From contig LKNA01000006.1 of assembly GCA_001564065.1 (NCBI GenBank), positions 1-64,000 on the forward strand: a DNA stretch of 64,000 nucleotides, given 5' to 3'. The notes under the pieces were generated by a model. The model did no database searches. It had not been told where the DNA came from and was given only the letters and a program-made list of their open reading frames with translations. A program made the translations under genes and the position numbers. Position 1 is the first letter of the stretch; every line of letters starts with the position of its first letter. Below, one piece after another: positions 9,375-19,085 of the stretch. The DNA comes from Chitinophagaceae bacterium T5-Br10_B2g13 (GTDB lineage: Bacteria > Bacteroidota > Rhodothermia > Balneolales > Balneolaceae).

Positions 9375-9412
9375 AAAAACCTGACAGGATTAAGTTCTTG
9401 TCAGGTTTTTTT
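9375..9412 (+). terminator. Intrinsic terminator after secretin gene
   Basis: aaaaacctgaca...tgtcaggttttt stem followed by T-run. Confidence 0.85.
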
Positions 9413-9428
9413 GTGTACTTTGTTCTGC

Positions 9429-10244
9429 TCAGGCTGATTCTGCAGCAGTAATTTTATTCGACTGCCTGTTCAGATATTCAAGGGTGATTCGGTTGAAGTC
9501 GTCCGGCTTATCCACGTTTACCACATGACCGCTTCCTTCAACCACTACCAGTTCACTGTGGTTAAAATCCTTAACCATCTTTTTTACAGGCGGTAAAAAC
9601 ATGTGATCTTCTTCGCCCATGATATAAAGGGTAGGGGCCTCCATCTCTTTTTCTTTAAAATATCTGAGAAGAGGATTAACATCGTACGTAAGCCGGAACC
9701 ATTTCAGAAACTCTTTTTTCGCCAGGTTCTTAGCGTCCTTCACAAATAGTGACCGGGATTCCTCGTGGTTTTTTTTTGGCATGATTACCCATGCAAAAAG
9801 CTTGTAGAGCCAGATAAACGGCACCACTTTTTTAAATGTGTGTCCAAGCCAGACCAATATACGGCTGCGTACATCCAGACGGGTGATGGCACCGCACATA
9901 ATCGCAGATTTAACAATATCCGGGTTAATCTCTGCAATGGATCGAATAATGATTGTACCAAGAGAAACTCCAACAAAATGGGCCTTTTCAATATTTTCTC
10001 TTTTAAGAACTTCAAGTACATCATGGCTTACGGTTCGAAAAGTATACTTTTCCTTGTAGTACTTTTTCATCGTGCTCATCTCCTTGGACTTACCATGGCC
10101 ACGGAGATCTACAAGCAGAACATTAAACTCATCTCTGTAGGCTTTCAATTGCTGAAACCAGATAGAGGATGAACCGCCTGCTCCATGTACAAACACAACC
10201 CAGTCTTTGTCCTCACTGTTATAAAATGATTTACTGTAAAGCAT
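9429..10244 (-). CDS. Alpha/beta hydrolase
   Basis: Nucleophile elbow GVSLG, Asp in GEEDHMF, His in EGSGHVVNVDKP. Confidence 0.9.
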   Translation of the reverse strand: MLYSKSFYNSEDKDWVVFVHGAGGSSSIWFQQLKAYRDEFNVLLVDLRGHGKSKEMSTMKKYYKEKYTFRTVSHDVLEVLKRENIEKAHFVGVSLGTIIIRSIAEINPDIVKSAIMCGAITRLDVRSRILVWLGHTFKKVVPFIWLYKLFAWVIMPKKNHEESRSLFVKDAKNLAKKEFLKWFRLTYDVNPLLRYFKEKEMEAPTLYIMGEEDHMFLPPVKKMVKDFNHSELVVVEGSGHVVNVDKPDDFNRITLEYLNRQSNKITAAESA

Positions 10245-10398
10245 GAACCGTTAATGCAGAAATAGGATAATTGTTATTTGATAATATAACGTGACAAAAT
10301 ACAAATAAGATCCTGCTTATGTAGAAATTGTTTTTGATTACGAATCGCTTAAGCTACTTAAATCTGTTCTTTATTGGATAATCAGTTATTTTTGATGC

Positions 10399-11196
10399 AT
10401 GAAATTTATCAGGTCCTTTTTAAAAACATTATTTACTATTCTGGCAACGCTTTTTCTATACGGACTGTTTGCTACAGGATATTTGATTTTAAAGCTATTC
10501 AGGATGGAGACCGGTGCCTGGCGAAACATTTGTCTTAATTTATGGGGAAAGTCAGTTTGTAAAATCCTGTCTATTCGGGTTGAGATAGTGGGTGAGGTTC
10601 CCGAACCGCCATTCTTTCTTGTCAGCAATCACCTCAGCTACGTGGATATTATGATCTATTTTAACACGTTAAAAACCACGTTTGTTTCAAAAGCTGAAGT
10701 TAAGAACTGGCCAATAATCGGGTTTATGGCAAAAACGCTTGGAATCATATTTATCGACAGAAGGCGCAAGTCGGATGTTGCACGCGTAAATCGTTCAGTA
10801 GCTGATCAGATAACTGAATATAAAGGTGTGGTGCTGTTTCCGGAGGGAACAACATCTAGCGGAGAATCGCTGCTCCCTTTTAAACCTTCAATTCTGGAGC
10901 ACCCAGCAAAAAGTAAAATGCCGGTTCACTATGCATACATTACTTATGAGACCGGTCCGAAAGACAAAGACGCCGAACAGACTGTTTGCTGGTGGAATGA
11001 TGAGCCGTTCGGAAGTCACTTTTTCAATTTTGCCGCCAATCGGTCTACGGTAGCCAAAATTCATTTCGGAGATGAAACGTTGCAGAGGGATGACCGGAAA
11101 GAGCTTGCCGCAGAACTATATCAGAAGGTTGAAACGTTACATCAAAAGAACACACTCTATTCTTCAAATAAAGTGGTAGCAGAAAAATCAGCATAG
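10399..11196 (+). CDS. 1-acyl-sn-glycerol-3-phosphate acyltransferase (PlsC-like)
   Basis: NHLSYVD (NHx4D) and FPEGTTS motifs. Confidence 0.9.
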   Translation: MKFIRSFLKTLFTILATLFLYGLFATGYLILKLFRMETGAWRNICLNLWGKSVCKILSIRVEIVGEVPEPPFFLVSNHLSYVDIMIYFNTLKTTFVSKAEVKNWPIIGFMAKTLGIIFIDRRRKSDVARVNRSVADQITEYKGVVLFPEGTTSSGESLLPFKPSILEHPAKSKMPVHYAYITYETGPKDKDAEQTVCWWNDEPFGSHFFNFAANRSTVAKIHFGDETLQRDDRKELAAELYQKVETLHQKNTLYSSNKVVAEKSA

Positions 11197-11208
11197 GTTA
11201 AGTTAAAA

Positions 11209-12786
11209 TTGGCGAAAAGAAATAGAAATATCCTGCTTTGGATTTTGGGGTTCTATCTGATTGTGTTAAGCCTCTCGTGGTATGTACAGATCAGTTTTCC
11301 ACAGGTGGATCATCCCGGAAAATATGAAAAAAGTGCTCTGCTCAGTGTTTCAGATCAACAGATCGAAGTTACTTACCATGAACTTGGGTATGATGATGAA
11401 ACTGAAAAGCCCAGGCTGATTATCCTTCCGGATATCTACTTCAAAACAGATGCTGTTTTACCATTGGCTGAAAGATTGCAGCAATCATATCACATAATTA
11501 TCCCTGAAATCACCGATTTTCAAGAAGGAACTTTACGTGACAGATTTACAATAGCACATAAAAAGGAGGTGCTGAATCGGTTTAAAGAAAAGACAGGTTT
11601 TCAAAACACTCACGTGATTGGCCATGGCTACAGCGGATTGCTGGCAATAGAGTCGGCTGCTGATTCGCATAGTTACAAAAGTCTGACGCTCATAAGCTCA
11701 CTCGGTGCCCAGGAGTTAAGGTTTTTGGGCAATCACCATATCAATCGGTCTCTTTACAGTTTATCGCGACCGTTTTTATCACTTTATAAATATGCTTTTC
11801 CTCATTTTGGCCGGTACTCCGGGCAACGATTTTCGTTGGATTATGTGGATGCAATGAGGAATCTGGATCAACGGGATTTTCGTGAAACAGCCAAAAAGCT
11901 GGAACTGCCCGTTTTGATACTTCATGACGTAAAAGATCAAAATGTTCCTCAATCAACCGCCAAGGAGACACACAGAATAGTTCCTCAAAGCCAACTGGTT
12001 CTGCTGGAAGGTGTCGAGACCAATAACAGATTAACTGATGAAAGATGGAGCTCAGAAATATTTCAGTTCTTAGAATTAGTAGAAGCGGGAGAGGGAATTG
12101 ACAGATCGGAAGCTTTAGAGCAGAGAGTTCAACAGTCATTAGAATCCTTCGACTCAGAAGATGTGGATGCTTTAAGCGGCAAAGCATTCTTTATAATTTT
12201 TATTCTAATCATGGCAGTAACAATCTTCAGTGAAGACCTCTCTGTAATCGCTGCAGGCTTGCTTTCTGCAGCAGGTATACTTCCATTTTTTTATGCTGTT
12301 TTGAGCTGTTTTTTAGGAATTCTTATCGTAGACATCAATATCTATTGGCTTGGGAAAAAAGTTGGAAATCCTATACTTAGGAGAGCACCGTTTCGGTGGA
12401 TGATTAAAGAGAAAGATTTAAACAGAGTTCAAAATCTGTATGAGATGTACGGAATGGAGTTATTGTTTATAGCCCGATTCATTCCGGGAGCCCGATTCCC
12501 CACCTATTTTGCTGCCGGACTGCTACGATCCGATTTCAAAACGTTCATTATCTATTTTGTAATATCGGTAGCTGTGTGGACTCCGCTGCTGGTTGGGCTA
12601 ACCGTTCTGATCGGTCAGCCCATGCTTCAGTACCTAAGTGTATATCAGGATTATGCCATTTGGATACTGGCTTTTACAGTTTTACTGATTTATCTGATTG
12701 TAAAAGTCGGAATTCCGTTAACAACTGTGAGAGGAAGAAGAAGATTGTTAGTGAAATGGTCGAGATTTATTCAGCGCTTTAGTTAA
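11209..12786 (+). CDS. Alpha/beta-hydrolase-fold domain (apparently inactive) fused to DedA/VTT membrane domain
   Basis: N-terminal TM and hydrolase fold with HVIGHGYSG elbow; C-terminal DedA motif FIARFIPGARFPTYFAAGLLRSDFKTF. Confidence 0.82.
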   Translation: MAKRNRNILLWILGFYLIVLSLSWYVQISFPQVDHPGKYEKSALLSVSDQQIEVTYHELGYDDETEKPRLIILPDIYFKTDAVLPLAERLQQSYHIIIPEITDFQEGTLRDRFTIAHKKEVLNRFKEKTGFQNTHVIGHGYSGLLAIESAADSHSYKSLTLISSLGAQELRFLGNHHINRSLYSLSRPFLSLYKYAFPHFGRYSGQRFSLDYVDAMRNLDQRDFRETAKKLELPVLILHDVKDQNVPQSTAKETHRIVPQSQLVLLEGVETNNRLTDERWSSEIFQFLELVEAGEGIDRSEALEQRVQQSLESFDSEDVDALSGKAFFIIFILIMAVTIFSEDLSVIAAGLLSAAGILPFFYAVLSCFLGILIVDINIYWLGKKVGNPILRRAPFRWMIKEKDLNRVQNLYEMYGMELLFIARFIPGARFPTYFAAGLLRSDFKTFIIYFVISVAVWTPLLVGLTVLIGQPMLQYLSVYQDYAIWILAFTVLLIYLIVKVGIPLTTVRGRRRLLVKWSRFIQRFS

Positions 12787-12788
12787 GA

Positions 12789-13271
12789 CTACCGTTTGCT
12801 CTCAAAAAATTTCTTCAGAATATATTGGCAATCGGCTTCCATCACACCGTGAATGATTTCCGTTTGGTGATTTAAGTTTTTGTTGGCTGCTATATTAAAC
12901 AGTGAACCACAACCGCCGGCCTGATCATCCAGCGCACCGAAAACAACTCTTTTAAGTTTGGACCAAACTATAGCTCCGCTGCACATTGCGCACGGTTCTA
13001 AGGTAACGTACAGCGTACATTCAGAGAGATATTTGGACGATAGGGTGTCACAAGCTGCGGAGATCGCAATCATTTCTGCATGTGCCGTCGGATCGTTCAA
13101 TCGTTCTACCTGATTAAAACCACGCCCCACGATGCTGTTATTGTGTACAACAACCGCTCCAACGGGCACTTCTCCTTCATCAAATGCTATCTCAGCAAGA
13201 TGAAATGCTTTCATCATAAACAGATTGTGATTTTTTTTCTCTATTGAGCTATTTCCATTAAACATTTGCAT
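12789..13271 (-). CDS. tadA: tRNA-specific adenosine deaminase
   Basis: HAEM and PCAMCSGAI zinc deaminase motifs. Confidence 0.9.
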   Translation of the reverse strand: MQMFNGNSSIEKKNHNLFMMKAFHLAEIAFDEGEVPVGAVVVHNNSIVGRGFNQVERLNDPTAHAEMIAISAACDTLSSKYLSECTLYVTLEPCAMCSGAIVWSKLKRVVFGALDDQAGGCGSLFNIAANKNLNHQTEIIHGVMEADCQYILKKFFESKR

Positions 13272-13336
13272 TAAAAACTATTATGTTTAGTGCTTTACAA
13301 TTATTCGTAACTAACTTATCCCGAATTTGTTAAGTA

Positions 13337-13885
13337 ATGTCATTGAATGATACACACAGTTCGCTGAAGAAGATACTGAAAGATAATATCCGATCAGTGA
13401 AAGATTTTCCTAAAGAAGGAATTGTTTATAAAGATATTACACCATTGCTAAATGATCGGTATCTTTTAGAACTGACATCCCGATTGCTTGCGGAGCCTTT
13501 TCGGGGACATCGAATCGATTATGTAGCGGGCCTTGAATCTCGCGGATTTCTTTTTGGAACCAATTTAGCTCAGGACTTACATGCGGGATTTGTTCCAATC
13601 CGAAAACCAAATAAACTACCGGCAGAAACTGAATCAGTAGAATATGAACTTGAGTATGGAACTGATATCTTGGAAATACATAAAGATTCAATCAATCCCG
13701 GGGATAATGTTCTTATTCATGATGATTTAGTAGCAACCGGCGGTTCTGCAATGGCTGCAACCCGATTAGTTGAAAAATTGGGTGGAAACATCATCGGGTA
13801 CTCGTTTGTTATGGAAATAGAGTTTTTAAAAGGTCGCGAAAACCTGGATCAAACCGTTCCATTTCACTCAATAATAAGCGTTTAA
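13337..13885 (+). CDS. apt: Adenine phosphoribosyltransferase
   Basis: FPKEGIVYKDITPLL, ESRGFLFG, HDDLVATGGSAMA PRPP loop. Confidence 0.95.
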   Translation: MSLNDTHSSLKKILKDNIRSVKDFPKEGIVYKDITPLLNDRYLLELTSRLLAEPFRGHRIDYVAGLESRGFLFGTNLAQDLHAGFVPIRKPNKLPAETESVEYELEYGTDILEIHKDSINPGDNVLIHDDLVATGGSAMAATRLVEKLGGNIIGYSFVMEIEFLKGRENLDQTVPFHSIISV

Positions 13886-13949
13886 GAAACAAATAGGCAT
13901 TTTTCGAATATATAACCAATAATCACTAAAACATCATAAACTAACTACT

Positions 13950-14399
13950 ATGGCAAAACCAACAATTACCACACTCGCAATGTGTGTTGCTATCTTGTTT
14001 GGCGCTGCAGCATGTGGACCTTCTTTAGTTATACAGAATGTGGATTACTCACAGCCGATTGAAAGCGTGCTGAGCCCGGATTCTGATAACCAGGTTCATG
14101 ACCAGCGATATGCGATTAAATTCAACGTATCGGGTATTCTTGAAGAAGAAGGCTCTTCGTCTGTAGACGAAATCAGGTTGATTCGCAACAGAGCAGGATA
14201 TTACTTCGTCACTGCTGCGGGATTCAACAATGTCTATGTCTTTGAAACAGATGAAGGCGAACTTAAACTGAAGAATAAGATCGAGATTACAGGGCAAGGC
14301 TTGGGACAACCGGCTTTTAACCAGCGCGATAATTACATCGAACTCGTAGATCGAGCTTCAGGAAATACCTATAATCTGAACCACGAAGGACGAAACTAA
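13950..14399 (+). CDS. Hypothetical lipoprotein
   Basis: Signal peptide with lipobox-like AAAC; no family recognised. Confidence 0.6.
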   Translation: MAKPTITTLAMCVAILFGAAACGPSLVIQNVDYSQPIESVLSPDSDNQVHDQRYAIKFNVSGILEEEGSSSVDEIRLIRNRAGYYFVTAAGFNNVYVFETDEGELKLKNKIEITGQGLGQPAFNQRDNYIELVDRASGNTYNLNHEGRN

Positions 14400-14411
14400 G
14401 AGACTAATACA

Positions 14412-15632
14412 ATGAAGAAAACAATCAACCAATCACTTTCTATATTAGCTGCTCTTTTATTCGTTGTTAGTTCAACAGTTGTTGCTCAACAATCTGACTA
14501 TCAGATTCAGCAAGATTTTAGGGCAGAATACTCAGAACTCGTAAACCGGGTAGATAACGCAGTTAGCTCAGAAGATTTAGAAGGCTTAAGTGCCGATATT
14601 GATGCTCTCGAAGCTGATTATGCCGAATACTCCAATATTATTGATGCCGCTCTTTATCCTGATACTTTTTCAGGAAAAGTTGACGATCTAAGAAGTCGTT
14701 ACACAGCATCTGAGCAAAACATCTCTGTAATTGAGCAGCTCAACGAACGCATCCGCGGCTTGATGGGCGAACTCGATGACTTCAGAGATCAGCTTTCTGA
14801 ACTGGATAGCGAACAAGCAGATCTGAAACAGCAGTTAGACCGATCTTCTGCCAACGAGCGGAGACAGGCAGCTTTGATCCGTCAATACAGACAAAATCTG
14901 GAACAACGTGACGAATTTGTCACTGAGTTTCTTGAAAACCTGATGACAAAGTATCAATCCATTGATGCAGCTACACAATCTGAAATTGCAGATGCTGCTG
15001 AACGTATGGATGACAATCCGGTTGAAGTGCTGAAAACCATTATTCTGGAATACACCAACATTGCAGACCAGAGCTCCGACTTATCTTCTGCCGATTATCT
15101 GGCGATGAGAGCTCAACATGGTTACTTTGTAGATGTCTGGGACAGAATCGGGGATCGATTGACCAATACATTTGCTCCGGATGCACCGGTTCAGGAACGT
15201 CAGGAAATTTCTGATCTGCTGGCCGCATGGCAGGCAAGTGTGGATAATAAGCTTTGGAATGCCCTGTCAACATCATTCAATCAGAATGGTATAGAATTAG
15301 GTGCATTTACAAGCCCAAGCACTTTCTTTGATGCACTTGGAATGTACGTACGTGAAGCTTCTGAAGCTGCTTTAGAGTCTAACAGTGAAGAAGATTACGA
15401 GGCATACAGAAATTTTGCCAACTACTGGAACTCAACTGTTAAAGGTCAGTGGGGCGAACTTTTAGTTCAGGGTAATGTTCTCACTACATCTGAGATGGCT
15501 GAAATCGATGTTCAACTTGGAACATGGGGAGAAAATGCTCCTCCAACATCAAATCTGATGTTCATTCTGTTCCTGATCAGTTTGGCAGTAATTATTGGAC
15601 TAGTTGTACTTCTGGTTACGAAGAAAAACTAG
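14412..15632 (+). CDS. Exported coiled-coil protein with C-terminal membrane anchor
   Basis: Signal peptide, long coiled coil, C-terminal TM (LMFILFLISLAVIIGLVVLLVTKKN). Confidence 0.65.
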   Translation: MKKTINQSLSILAALLFVVSSTVVAQQSDYQIQQDFRAEYSELVNRVDNAVSSEDLEGLSADIDALEADYAEYSNIIDAALYPDTFSGKVDDLRSRYTASEQNISVIEQLNERIRGLMGELDDFRDQLSELDSEQADLKQQLDRSSANERRQAALIRQYRQNLEQRDEFVTEFLENLMTKYQSIDAATQSEIADAAERMDDNPVEVLKTIILEYTNIADQSSDLSSADYLAMRAQHGYFVDVWDRIGDRLTNTFAPDAPVQERQEISDLLAAWQASVDNKLWNALSTSFNQNGIELGAFTSPSTFFDALGMYVREASEAALESNSEEDYEAYRNFANYWNSTVKGQWGELLVQGNVLTTSEMAEIDVQLGTWGENAPPTSNLMFILFLISLAVIIGLVVLLVTKKN

Positions 15633-15655
15633 CTTCCGAATTACATTTCATTCAC

Positions 15656-15692
15656 AAAAAGCCGATCTCATTTATTTGGGATCGGCTTTTTT
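15656..15692 (+). terminator. Intrinsic terminator
   Basis: aaaaagccgatc...gatcggctttttt stem with T-run. Confidence 0.85.
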
Positions 15693-15798
15693 ATGTTTAA
15701 TCAATTTCCGGGAGCATAAATTGAGCAAAATTTCACACTTTTATAATCCTTAAACTTTCTGTTGCATTTAATCCGTTCATGCAATAGTTTCTGCGTGT

Positions 15799-15870
15799 AT
15801 GAATAAGCAAAACGTACATAAGAATTGGTGGTGGCCCGCGCGAATATATTCGGCAGTGGAATCACTATAA
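15799..15870 (+). CDS. trpL: trp operon leader peptide MNKQNVHKNWWWPARIYSAVESL
   Basis: 23-codon ORF with three consecutive Trp codons (15826-15834) immediately upstream of an intrinsic terminator and trpE. Confidence 0.85.
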   Translation: MNKQNVHKNWWWPARIYSAVESL

Positions 15871-15931
15871 TGTAGATACGTTTTAGAAAGATTTGTAAAC
15901 CCGCTGCCGTAATACGGAAGCGGGTTTTTTT
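15851..15931 (+). promoter_or_regulatory. Trp attenuator: antiterminator and terminator alternatives
   Basis: Terminator stem aaacccgct(15897-15905)/agcgggttt(15919-15927) then T-run; competing pairing cggcagtgg(15851-15859) with ccgctgccg(15901-15909). Confidence 0.8.
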
Positions 15932-15942
15932 ATTTAAATACT

Positions 15943-17406
15943 ATGGATTTTAAACAGTTTTCTGATTTATCAAAAAAGTACACGGCTATACCTGTGAGTC
16001 GCCGGATGATGGCGGATATATTGACCCCTGTGTCACTTTTTCTTTCAATAAAGGGTGAATCAAATCATCCCTTTCTTTTCGAATCGGTAGAAGGAGGAGA
16101 AAATCTGGCCCGATACTCATTTTTGGGGTGTAACCCTTACCAAATTCTGTCGTTCGACGGGGCTACTGTAAGCTTATCACAAAATGATGGTTCTGCAGCT
16201 GTTTTACACGAGGATTACTTTACGGCTCTTGAAAGGTTGACATCTGAACACACGGAACCAAACTTACCCAACTTACCGAGACTAACAGGCGGAGCTGTTG
16301 GTTTTTCATCCTACGATACCGTAAGAGAAGTAGAACATTTACCGAATGTACCACAGGATGATTTAAATCTGCCTGAAGCTATATGGGCATTCTATGATGA
16401 AGTTTACGCTTTTGATCACGTAAAACAACAGATAGTATTGATCAAAACAGTTTTTGTGGATAAAGGAAGCGATCTCAAAGAAGCGTATCAAAAAGCACAG
16501 GATGCTTTAGATAGGATGGAAGAAAAGGCAAACCGCCATCCGGAAAAGCCGGGTGCTTTTGAACTCAAAACTGAACTTTTGAAAAGCAATATTGATGAAA
16601 GCACTTTTCATGATATTGTTAAAAAAGCGAAAAAGTACATTTACGAGGGAGATATTTTTCAGGTTGTTCTCTCTCAGAGGTTTGAGGTTCCGTTCCAGGG
16701 CGACAAGTTTACACTTTACCGTGCATTAAGAATGGTAAACCCTTCTCCATATCTCTTTTTTCTGGAATTAAAAGATTTTTCACTTGTCGGTTCCTCACCG
16801 GAGGTTTTAGTAAGAACTACGGACAGGCATGCTCGTCTATTGCCAATTGCCGGCACGCGTCCCAGGGGAAAAACTCATCAAGAAGACCTTGAGCTTGAAG
16901 AGGATTTAAAAAATGATCCCAAAGAAGTTGCTGAGCATATTATGCTGGTTGATTTGGGGAGAAATGACCTCTCCAGAGTTTGTAAATCGGGGTCGGTAAA
17001 GCTGGAACGCAATATGGCGATCGAGCGATTTTCGCATGTGATGCATATCGTATCGGATGTGGTTGGGGATCTTTCTGAAGATAAAAGTTCAGTTGATGCG
17101 CTTAAGCAGTGTTTCCCGGCCGGTACGGTGAGTGGTGCTCCAAAAATAAGGGCAATGGAAATCATAGATGAACTAGAACCGACCAAAAGAGGTCCCTATG
17201 CAGGAGCTGTGGGGTACTTCGATTTTTCCGGAAATATGGATACGTGCATTGCAATACGAACCATGGTTGTGAACAATGAGTCTGTATTTATACAGGCAGG
17301 AGCGGGGATTGTGGCAGACAGTAATCCAAAAAATGAATTTGAAGAGACCAGGAATAAAGCCGGTGCTTTAATTGAAGCGCTGAATGTGGCTTTGGAAATT
17401 ACTTAA
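15943..17406 (+). CDS. trpE: Anthranilate synthase component I
   Basis: Chorismate-binding motifs (FQVVLSQRFE, PAGTVSGAPKIRAMEIIDELE, RNKAGAL). Confidence 0.95.
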   Translation: MDFKQFSDLSKKYTAIPVSRRMMADILTPVSLFLSIKGESNHPFLFESVEGGENLARYSFLGCNPYQILSFDGATVSLSQNDGSAAVLHEDYFTALERLTSEHTEPNLPNLPRLTGGAVGFSSYDTVREVEHLPNVPQDDLNLPEAIWAFYDEVYAFDHVKQQIVLIKTVFVDKGSDLKEAYQKAQDALDRMEEKANRHPEKPGAFELKTELLKSNIDESTFHDIVKKAKKYIYEGDIFQVVLSQRFEVPFQGDKFTLYRALRMVNPSPYLFFLELKDFSLVGSSPEVLVRTTDRHARLLPIAGTRPRGKTHQEDLELEEDLKNDPKEVAEHIMLVDLGRNDLSRVCKSGSVKLERNMAIERFSHVMHIVSDVVGDLSEDKSSVDALKQCFPAGTVSGAPKIRAMEIIDELEPTKRGPYAGAVGYFDFSGNMDTCIAIRTMVVNNESVFIQAGAGIVADSNPKNEFEETRNKAGALIEALNVALEIT

Positions 17407-17436
17407 TAAAAATAGTTACGATAGAAATCGATTCTC

Positions 17437-18429
17437 ATGACGAATAAGAAAACAATTTTATCAGGAATACAGCCTTCAGGTAAACTTCATATCGGAAATT
17501 ACTTTGGCGCGATGCGTCAGCATATTCAGATGCAGGAGGAAGGAGATGCTTTCTATTTTTTGGCTAACTATCACTCGCTGACCTCTTTGAATGACGGAGA
17601 TTTATTACAGGAGTATACGACCGATGTTGTACTTGATTACCTGGCTCTCGGGCTAGATCCTGAAAAGTGTACATTTTTTGCTCAATCCGATGTACCGCAA
17701 ACAACAGAACTCGCCTGGATTCTGGGCTGCCTGACTCCGGTTTCGCTGATGGAGAAGGGAGTTTCTTATAAAGACAAGATTGCGAATGGTCTGAGCCCGA
17801 ATATAGGTCTGTTTACATACCCGATTCTTCAGGCCGCCGATATATTAATTTACCATTCAGATCTGGTTCCGGTTGGAGAAGACCAAAAGCAAAATATAGA
17901 GATATCCAGGGATCTGGCCGGGAAATTAAACCGCGCTTACGACCAAGAACTGCTCAAAATTCCGGAAGAGTACATCGTAAAGAGCGTAGCCACCGTTCCA
18001 GGTCTAGATGGTAGAAAAATGAGTAAATCGTACGACAATACGATTAATATTTTTGCTGAAGGGAAAGCTCTTAAAAAGAGAGTTATGGCTATAGAAACTG
18101 ATTCTACAGCTCTTGAAGAACCAAAAGATCCGGAGAGTTGTAATGTGTACTCTCTGATTAAATTGTTTGCTGAACAGGATAAACAGAATGAGATCGCTGA
18201 AAAGTACAGAGCCGGCGGATTTGGTTACGGTCATGCCAAAAAAGAGCTGCTTGCAATGATTGAAGAGTATTTTTCAGAAGCGAGAAGCAGAAGAAAAGAA
18301 CTGGCCAATGACATGGATTATGTTCACGATGTTCTCCGGGAGGGAGGCGAAAGAGCCAGGGAACGCGCCGAACAGGTTATGGAACCAATTCGCTCAGCAA
18401 CAGGTTTATTCAGAAGCTTTAAATTTTAA
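17437..18429 (+). CDS. trpS: Tryptophanyl-tRNA synthetase
   Basis: SGIQPSGKLHIGNYFGA and GRKMSKSYDN (KMSKS). Confidence 0.97.
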   Translation: MTNKKTILSGIQPSGKLHIGNYFGAMRQHIQMQEEGDAFYFLANYHSLTSLNDGDLLQEYTTDVVLDYLALGLDPEKCTFFAQSDVPQTTELAWILGCLTPVSLMEKGVSYKDKIANGLSPNIGLFTYPILQAADILIYHSDLVPVGEDQKQNIEISRDLAGKLNRAYDQELLKIPEEYIVKSVATVPGLDGRKMSKSYDNTINIFAEGKALKKRVMAIETDSTALEEPKDPESCNVYSLIKLFAEQDKQNEIAEKYRAGGFGYGHAKKELLAMIEEYFSEARSRRKELANDMDYVHDVLREGGERARERAEQVMEPIRSATGLFRSFKF

Positions 18430-18479
18430 TCTGTCAGGTTGCTCATTTACAGTCCTGAATTGTACTGCTTAAAGGAATT

Positions 18480-19043
18480 ATGATATTAATTATAGACAAC
18501 TACGACTCATTTACCTATAACCTGGTACACATTGTAGCATCGGTCACGGATGATTATAAAGTTATTCGAAACGATGCGATGTCATTAGATGAAGTTCGTG
18601 AGCTGAAACCGGAAAATATATTAATATCTCCCGGACCGGGGCGGCCTGAAAATGCCGGAATTACTGAAGAGATCATTCGTGAACTAGGAGCAGAAATACC
18701 GATTTTGGGAGTTTGCTTAGGTCACCAGGCTATTGGAAATGTGTTTGGAGCAAAGGTTGTTCATGCACCCAGTTTGATGCATGGAAAAACCTCAAACATC
18801 AATCATGATGGAAAATCAGTATTTAAAGATGTTGATGAATATTTCATAGCCACGAGGTATCACTCTTTAGCTTTAGATTCCAATACGATTCCTGATGAAT
18901 TGGAAGTAACTGCCGAGACAGATGATCATGTAATTATGGGGGTCCGGCACAAAGTTCACCCTATTGAGGGAATTCAATTTCATCCGGAAAGTATCTTAAC
19001 AACCGAAGGACCAAAGATTGTTAAGAACTGGATTCTGAGTTGA
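18480..19043 (+). CDS. trpG: Anthranilate synthase component II (glutamine amidotransferase)
   Basis: IDNYDSFTYNLV, GVCLGHQAIG, HPESILT. Confidence 0.95.
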   Translation: MILIIDNYDSFTYNLVHIVASVTDDYKVIRNDAMSLDEVRELKPENILISPGPGRPENAGITEEIIRELGAEIPILGVCLGHQAIGNVFGAKVVHAPSLMHGKTSNINHDGKSVFKDVDEYFIATRYHSLALDSNTIPDELEVTAETDDHVIMGVRHKVHPIEGIQFHPESILTTEGPKIVKNWILS

Positions 19044-19085
19044 TATCATCCTTCAATTGAAATTATAAAAACAAGCAAACGTATT

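Noticed and set aside
10386-10628. Minus-strand 80-aa ORF opposite plsC start
   Set aside because: Antisense to a well-supported acyltransferase; no independent evidence.
15721-15747. ttgagc...tataat promoter for the trp leader
   Set aside because: Spacer is only 15 nt and Bacteroidota-type promoters differ in consensus; too weak to list as a feature.
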